Source: Anaerolineae bacterium
GTDB lineage: Bacteria; Chloroflexota; Anaerolineae; Aggregatilineales; UBA3940
Length of the DNA stretch: 8,706 nt
Direction of reading: 5' to 3'
Assembly: GCA_016926985.1 (NCBI GenBank)
Contig: JAFGNO010000137.1
Location: forward strand, 1-8,706
Positions 5,702 through 8,706 of this stretch are shown one piece after another. A program made the position numbers and the translations under genes. The notes beneath the pieces are model-generated. The model searched no databases. It was not told the origin of the DNA and worked only from the letters and a program-made list of their open reading frames with translations. The stretch's first letter is position 1; every line of letters begins with the position of its first letter.

Positions 5702-6352
5702 CTAAATGATCCCGCACCGGGACAATTCTTCACGCAAACTGGCTGGGCCTGTGAACTGGATCGACGGGATTCTCAGCGCCTCTGCCGCATCGGTATTTCG
5801 CCGGAGGTCATCGATGAACAGCGCCTGTTCGGGTTGAATCGCCAACCTCCTGAGCACGGTATGGTAGAACTCCGGGGACGGTTTGGCAACACCTTCCTCG
5901 GCAGAACTCAGGATAACCTCAAACAGTCCGAAAAGTCCCCGGCGCACAGAGATGTATTCCGTGAAATTCCTGCGCGACGAATTACTCAAAATGGCAAGCC
6001 GGTAGTTCGACCGAAGCTGGTAGAGCAGATCGCGCATCTCAGTGTATAGTCCCCAGTGTTCATACAGGCGCTGCTTAAACTGGTATTGAGCGGTTTCTTC
6101 AACTAAACCTAATGAAGTCAGGCGGTCAAGCCAGAATTCCTCATGCGAAATCAGGCCTCGTTTGGCCTGTTCCCAGCTGTCGCTGATGTAGAGATGGGAC
6201 CAGAGCGCATGACCATCTGTTAATCCTTGCTCAAGAGCAAGCTGATCCAGGGAATGATTAAAAGCAGCGACATCAACCGGGCCAACCAGCACCCTGCCAT
6301 AATCAAAGATGAGCGCTTCCGGGCGTGTTATGCTTGTTTGCTGTTCAGCCAT
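5702..6352 (-). CDS. HAD-superfamily hydrolase, YihX-like (second of a pair)
   Basis: This 216-residue HAD protein is probably a small-molecule phosphatase. The four HAD motifs are present: motif I IFDYGRVL with nucleophile Asp17, motif II ILSNSS with Ser123, motif III Lys157 in GVAKPSPEFY, and motif IV FIDD with Asp181-Asp182. The usual second Asp of motif I (D+2) is Gly19. The same loss is seen in YihX-type sugar-phosphatases (DLGN), so activity is not excluded. The cap region (about 25-100) is helical, with WEQAKRGLISHEEFW matching its neighbour. The start ATG lies inside the end of the upstream gene (25-nt overlap, different frame) and has no clear Shine-Dalgarno, which suggests translational coupling. 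The promoter of the hisS leader begins right after its stop codon. The family call is firm; the substrate is unknown. Confidence 0.88.
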   Translation of the reverse strand: MAEQQTSITRPEALIFDYGRVLVGPVDVAAFNHSLDQLALEQGLTDGHALWSHLYISDSWEQAKRGLISHEEFWLDRLTSLGLVEETAQYQFKQRLYEHWGLYTEMRDLLYQLRSNYRLAILSNSSRRNFTEYISVRRGLFGLFEVILSSAEEGVAKPSPEFYHTVLRRLAIQPEQALFIDDLRRNTDAAEALRIPSIQFTGPASLREELSRCGII

Positions 6353-6942
6353 TGGTCAATATAGCTGGCAAGATCGAGGTCAGGCGTATAATGCATGGCA
6401 TTCATCCCCACGGCGCGGGCGCCTTCCACATTCTGGGGGAAATCGTCAATAAAAAGTGCATTTTGGGGGAGTATCTGCAGCTTTCGCAGGATGGCATGAT
6501 AAGCGTCGTCGGCGGGTTTCATTACGCCAATGTTAGCGGAGATGATTGTGGCATCAAAGCGATTCTCAATGCCAAGGTCCAAAAGCGTATCCGCCAGATC
6601 GGAGGTGTTATTGCTCAATAATCCAATGGCAATGCCCTTCTCACGTAACTCCTCGATGAGCAAGAGCAGAGTCTGATCCAGCCGGTCGCCATTGTAGAAA
6701 TCAGCCCTCAAATCAGCAAGCTGATCAGGTGTGATCTTGAGGATTTTACTGATCGTGTCCCAGTAATCCTCAAGGCTAACATGCCCTAACTGCGCCTTTT
6801 CCCAGATGCCGCTGTGGAGCAGGATGCGCTCAACGCCACCGGAGGGAAGGGCCAGCCGGGCATCCCACTGGCTCCGAAAGCTGTAGTCTTCAGTTCGCAT
6901 AAGGACCCCGCCCCAATCGAATATCACCGCATAGTCAGCCAT
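6328..6942 (-). CDS. HAD-superfamily hydrolase, YihX-like (first of a pair)
   Basis: This 204-residue HAD hydrolase is paralogous to the gene that follows it. Motif I is IFDWGGVL with nucleophile Asp9 and Gly at D+2 (Gly11). Motif II is LLSNNT with Ser110, motif III Lys142 in GVMKPADDAY, and motif IV FIDD with Asp166-Asp167. The helical cap contains WEKAQLGHVSLEDYW, aligned with a near-identical pattern in the partner. There is no signal peptide. The start ATG has AAGGTGG about 5 nt upstream. The two genes overlap by 25 nt and form an operon transcribed leftwards, divergent from the response regulator. The substrate cannot be told from sequence; a phosphosugar or other phosphomonoester is a family-based guess. 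Confidence 0.89.
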   Translation of the reverse strand: MADYAVIFDWGGVLMRTEDYSFRSQWDARLALPSGGVERILLHSGIWEKAQLGHVSLEDYWDTISKILKITPDQLADLRADFYNGDRLDQTLLLLIEELREKGIAIGLLSNNTSDLADTLLDLGIENRFDATIISANIGVMKPADDAYHAILRKLQILPQNALFIDDFPQNVEGARAVGMNAMHYTPDLDLASYIDQWLNSKQA

Positions 6943-6992
6943 TCCACCACCTTATTCTGGTATCTAAATCAACGCGCATTATGCTCACCACA

Positions 6993-7019
6993 TTTATATT
7001 GTATGGATTTTTACGTCAA
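6993..7019 (-). promoter_or_regulatory. Candidate promoter of the HAD pair
   Basis: On the minus strand, TTGACG (7019-7014) matches the -35 consensus at 5 of 6 positions, with TATAAA (6998-6993) 15 bp downstream. The spacer is shorter than ideal, so use of a shifted -10 in this AT-rich stretch is possible. It lies 50 bp above the HAD start codon. Confidence 0.4.
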
Positions 7020-7051
7020 GCACACCTGCTCACGGCAATAACTTGATAGCA

Positions 7052-7080
7052 TTGTAGGATTCATTGGCACTAGCTATACT
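7052..7080 (+). promoter_or_regulatory. Candidate promoter of the response regulator gene
   Basis: TTGTAG (7052-7057) and TATACT (7075-7080) are separated by 17 bp. The -10 matches consensus at 5 of 6 positions; the -35 only in TTG. A second CTATACT at 7101-7107 lies further downstream without a good -35. The resulting leader would be about 40 nt and carries GGGGAG before the ATG. Confidence 0.5.
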
Positions 7081-7126
7081 CAATATGTAATTTGGATAAA
7101 CTATACTGTATTTGGGGAGATAAGAA

Positions 7127-7786
7127 ATGGCGCGGCAGCGGATTCTAATTGTAGACGACCACGAGGTTGTCCGGCTGGGGCTGCGCTCGCTGCTAGAACG
7201 CCATCCTGAGTTTGAAATTGTGGCCGAGGCCGGCAATGGACGAGAGGCACTGGAGAAGATTGAGACTTTCCAGCCAACTGTAGTTGTGCTGGATATCCGC
7301 CTGCCGGGCCTGAGCGGGGTTGATGTCTGCCAGCAGATCACCGAAAAATACGAGGACATCAACGTGATCATGTTGACCTCATATGCAGAAGATGACATGC
7401 TGTTTGCTGCCATCCGCGCCGGAGCAGCCGGCTATGTTCTCAAGCAGATTGGGGGCAATGACCTGGTGAAGGCCATAGAGGCCGTAGGGCGAGGCGAGGC
7501 GCTGCTGGACCCCAGCCTCACACAGCGTGTGTTTGAGGAAGTACGAAAGGCCCAGCGAGAAGAAGAGGCATCCGCCTTTGCCGAACTCACCAACCAGGAA
7601 ATGCAGGTGCTTCAGCTTGTCTCAGAAGGAAAGACCAACCGGGAGATCGCCGAGGCCCTCTACCTGGGTGAAGGCACCGTCCGTAACTATGTCAGCAACA
7701 TCCTGGGTAAGCTGGGTGTGGCTAACCGGGCTGAAGCAGCAGCATACGCTGTGCAGCATAATCTCAAGGACTATTTAACTTCTTAG
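7127..7786 (+). CDS. NarL/FixJ-family response regulator, DevR-like
   Basis: This 219-residue two-component response regulator is a DNA-binding transcription factor switched by phosphorylation. The receiver domain (about 4-120) has the acidic pair Asp10-Asp11, phospho-acceptor Asp56 in VVLDIRLPG, Thr84 in IMLTSYAED and Lys106 in GYVLKQIGG. After a charged linker (about 136-150), a LuxR-type helix-turn-helix (about 153-207) is seen: LTNQEMQVLQLVSEGKTN, EIAEALYLGEGTVRNYV and SNILGKLGV. Overall wording is close to DevR/DosR-type regulators. The start ATG has GGGGAG 7 nt upstream. No sensor kinase is in the window, so it is an orphan here; it is divergent from the HAD pair, which might be a target. 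Its stop codon is one base from the stop of the convergent DUF971 gene. Confidence 0.95.
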   Translation: MARQRILIVDDHEVVRLGLRSLLERHPEFEIVAEAGNGREALEKIETFQPTVVVLDIRLPGLSGVDVCQQITEKYEDINVIMLTSYAEDDMLFAAIRAGAAGYVLKQIGGNDLVKAIEAVGRGEALLDPSLTQRVFEEVRKAQREEEASAFAELTNQEMQVLQLVSEGKTNREIAEALYLGEGTVRNYVSNILGKLGVANRAEAAAYAVQHNLKDYLTS

Positions 7787-7787
7787 C

Positions 7788-8156
7788 TTACTCCGAATCG
7801 GCGCCTCGAAGGGCCTGGCAGTTCTCGCAGGGGCATATCCGGCGCAGGTATTCCCACGTGTAGAATCCTGCACTGTGGTGATCATCCCATTCGATTTGAA
7901 GTGCATAGGTCCCCGCTACATTCAGGTTAACCACAGAGTAGGCCCTGGATGGCGTGAGGGCGATCAGGTCTGGATCGTGCTCGGCTCCCATAAATTCATG
8001 CCCGCCTCTACAGGTTGCACAGGGACAGGCTTCACGAAGGGCATTCAGGTCATAGAAGCTGGTGTGGCCATCATTCCACTCGATCTTTAGCTGGTGATTC
8101 TGGCGGTGAAGTATGATGTTGGTGGGTTTTAACCCGGGTACATGATGGGTAGTCAT
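7788..8156 (-). CDS. DUF971 (GBBH-like N-terminal domain) protein
   Basis: This is a 122-residue stand-alone protein of the DUF971 family, the domain found at the N-terminus of gamma-butyrobetaine hydroxylase and fused to some Mrp/ApbC Fe-S carriers. It has two sequence halves: WNDGHTSFYDLNALREACPC ahead of Cys49, and IEWDDHHSAGFYTWEYLR ahead of a second cysteine cluster. Cysteines 44, 46 and 49 form C-x-C-x2-C and, with His94, match the zinc site known in gamma-butyrobetaine hydroxylase. A second C-x-C-x2-C (108, 110, 113) ends the domain. I chose the ATG at 8156 because AGGAG lies just upstream in the 16-nt gap after the glycosyltransferase gene; a longer ORF to 8213 would overlap that gene. 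It is probably cotranscribed with the glycosyltransferase. Its cellular role is not established; metal binding is likely. Confidence 0.88.
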   Translation of the reverse strand: MTTHHVPGLKPTNIILHRQNHQLKIEWNDGHTSFYDLNALREACPCATCRGGHEFMGAEHDPDLIALTPSRAYSVVNLNVAGTYALQIEWDDHHSAGFYTWEYLRRICPCENCQALRGADSE

Positions 8157-8172
8157 AGTCTCCTGCCTTACT

Positions 8173-8706
8173 CTACAGCCCATAGGGCCAACTGTAATAG
8201 CGGGGCGGTGCAATCAGGCCAAGGCATTCATCATACACTTTTTGAACCTCAGCCGCGATATTGGGCCAGCTGAACTGCCGGGCATAGACTCTGGCAGCAT
8301 CGGCCATCTCCCGGCGAAGATCGGACTCTGTCAGGATCAGTCGAATTTTCCCGGCCAGCTCTTCGGGATCGTTGGTTGGGACATGGAAACCGGTCAGGCC
8401 ATCCTGAATAAGATAGGCCAATCCCCCTACCTCAGACGCGATCACCGGCGTGCCGCAGGCCATGGCTTCCAGGGCTACCATGCCAAAAGACTCGTAATGC
8501 GAGGGTATGATCAAAGCTTCGGCTGCAGCATAGTAATATTGCAGTGTATCCTGGCTCCTGGCCCCCAGAAAAGCAACCAGGCTGCCAAGGCCGAGCTCGG
8601 CGCCAAGCGCCTTCAAGCGGCTTAACTCCTCATTCTCCCGCTCGGTCTCATCAATAGTCCCTCCAACAATCGAAAGACAGAGATTATCCATACAGCAGGC
8701 CATGGC
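8173..8706 (-). CDS. GT4 glycosyltransferase, C-terminal part (cut by window edge)
   Basis: This is the C-terminal half of a GT-B fold glycosyltransferase of family GT4, which transfers a sugar from a nucleotide-sugar donor. The frame stays open through 8706, so the true start lies outside; the ATG at 8703 is internal. Counting from that Met, the donor-binding E-x7-E motif is Glu71-Glu79 in SHYESFGMVALEAMACGTP, followed by EVGGLAYLIQDGLTGFHVP. Earlier residues fit the usual strand-helix pattern (LSIVGG, then FLGARSQDTLQYYYAA). The wording resembles MshA-like or sucrose-phosphate-synthase-like GT4 enzymes. The last residues (RYYSWPYGL) extend beyond the domain. It ends 16 nt before the DUF971 gene, so the two are probably one operon. 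Donor and acceptor cannot be told from this fragment. Confidence 0.9.
   Translation of the reverse strand, partial: AMACCMDNLCLSIVGGTIDETERENEELSRLKALGAELGLGSLVAFLGARSQDTLQYYYAAAEALIIPSHYESFGMVALEAMACGTPVIASEVGGLAYLIQDGLTGFHVPTNDPEELAGKIRLILTESDLRREMADAARVYARQFSWPNIAAEVQKVYDECLGLIAPPRYYSWPYGL

Noticed and set aside
5678..6049. Plus-strand 123-codon ORF opposite the HAD gene
   Set aside because: It is a shadow of the HAD gene, whose motifs are all intact on the other strand.
7074..7107. Repeated CTATACT in the response-regulator leader as an autoregulatory box
   Set aside because: Both copies resemble -10 boxes in AT-rich DNA, the 27-bp spacing is not typical of a dimer site, and there is no inverted symmetry.
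8157..8213. Longer N-terminus for the DUF971 protein
   Set aside because: It would overlap the glycosyltransferase end, has no family similarity, and AGGAG marks the ATG at 8156.

Overview
This 8.7 kb window is an ordinary-looking bacterial chromosome segment with moderately high GC and densely packed genes. There is no sign of an integrated phage, transposon or CRISPR array. The gene types and protein flavour suggest a Chloroflexota-like bacterium: a leaderless S10 serine carboxypeptidase, a DevR-like NarL/FixJ regulator, a long HisRS, a DUF971 protein and YihX-like HAD enzymes. That placement is inference from impression, not from a marker gene or a search.

Layout, left to right. A minus-strand S10 carboxypeptidase (32-1507) has its own promoter. 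Directly against that promoter lies a perfect 17-bp terminator hairpin serving a small charged minus-strand protein (1624-1911). Divergent from the small gene, a plus-strand MIO-type amino-acid ammonia-lyase of the histidine ammonia-lyase type (2027-3808) converges on a minus-strand histidyl-tRNA synthetase gene (3849-5468). Upstream of hisS is a 230-bp leader. Above that are two overlapping minus-strand HAD-hydrolase paralogs (5702-6352 and 6328-6942). A divergent plus-strand LuxR-type response regulator (7127-7786) ends one base from a minus-strand DUF971 gene (7788-8156). The DUF971 gene follows a GT4 glycosyltransferase (8173 to beyond 8706), cut by the window edge.

The most interesting element is the hisS leader (about 5497-5698). 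Reading the minus strand, it holds a good promoter (TTGCAT-N17-TACAAT), a Shine-Dalgarno sequence, a 29-codon leader ORF with five consecutive His codons and a sixth downstream, and then an intrinsic terminator hairpin with a T-run about 30 nt before hisS. Between the His run and the terminator are repeated complementary segments (CTCCACG / CGTGGAG and GCAGCGCAG / CTGCGCTGC) that allow mutually exclusive folds. This is the architecture of ribosome-mediated transcription attenuation, as known for enterobacterial his and pheST. Here it sits in front of a histidyl-tRNA synthetase gene, so the likely logic is that low charged tRNA-His stalls the leader ribosome, prevents termination and raises HisRS synthesis. 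I know of no described case in this kind of organism, but I could not search.

The genes therefore have a partial histidine theme: HisRS made under histidyl-tRNA control, and next to it, convergent, a lyase that probably breaks down histidine or a related amino acid. The other genes (peptidase, HAD phosphatases, regulator, glycosyltransferase with DUF971) show no clear functional link to this.
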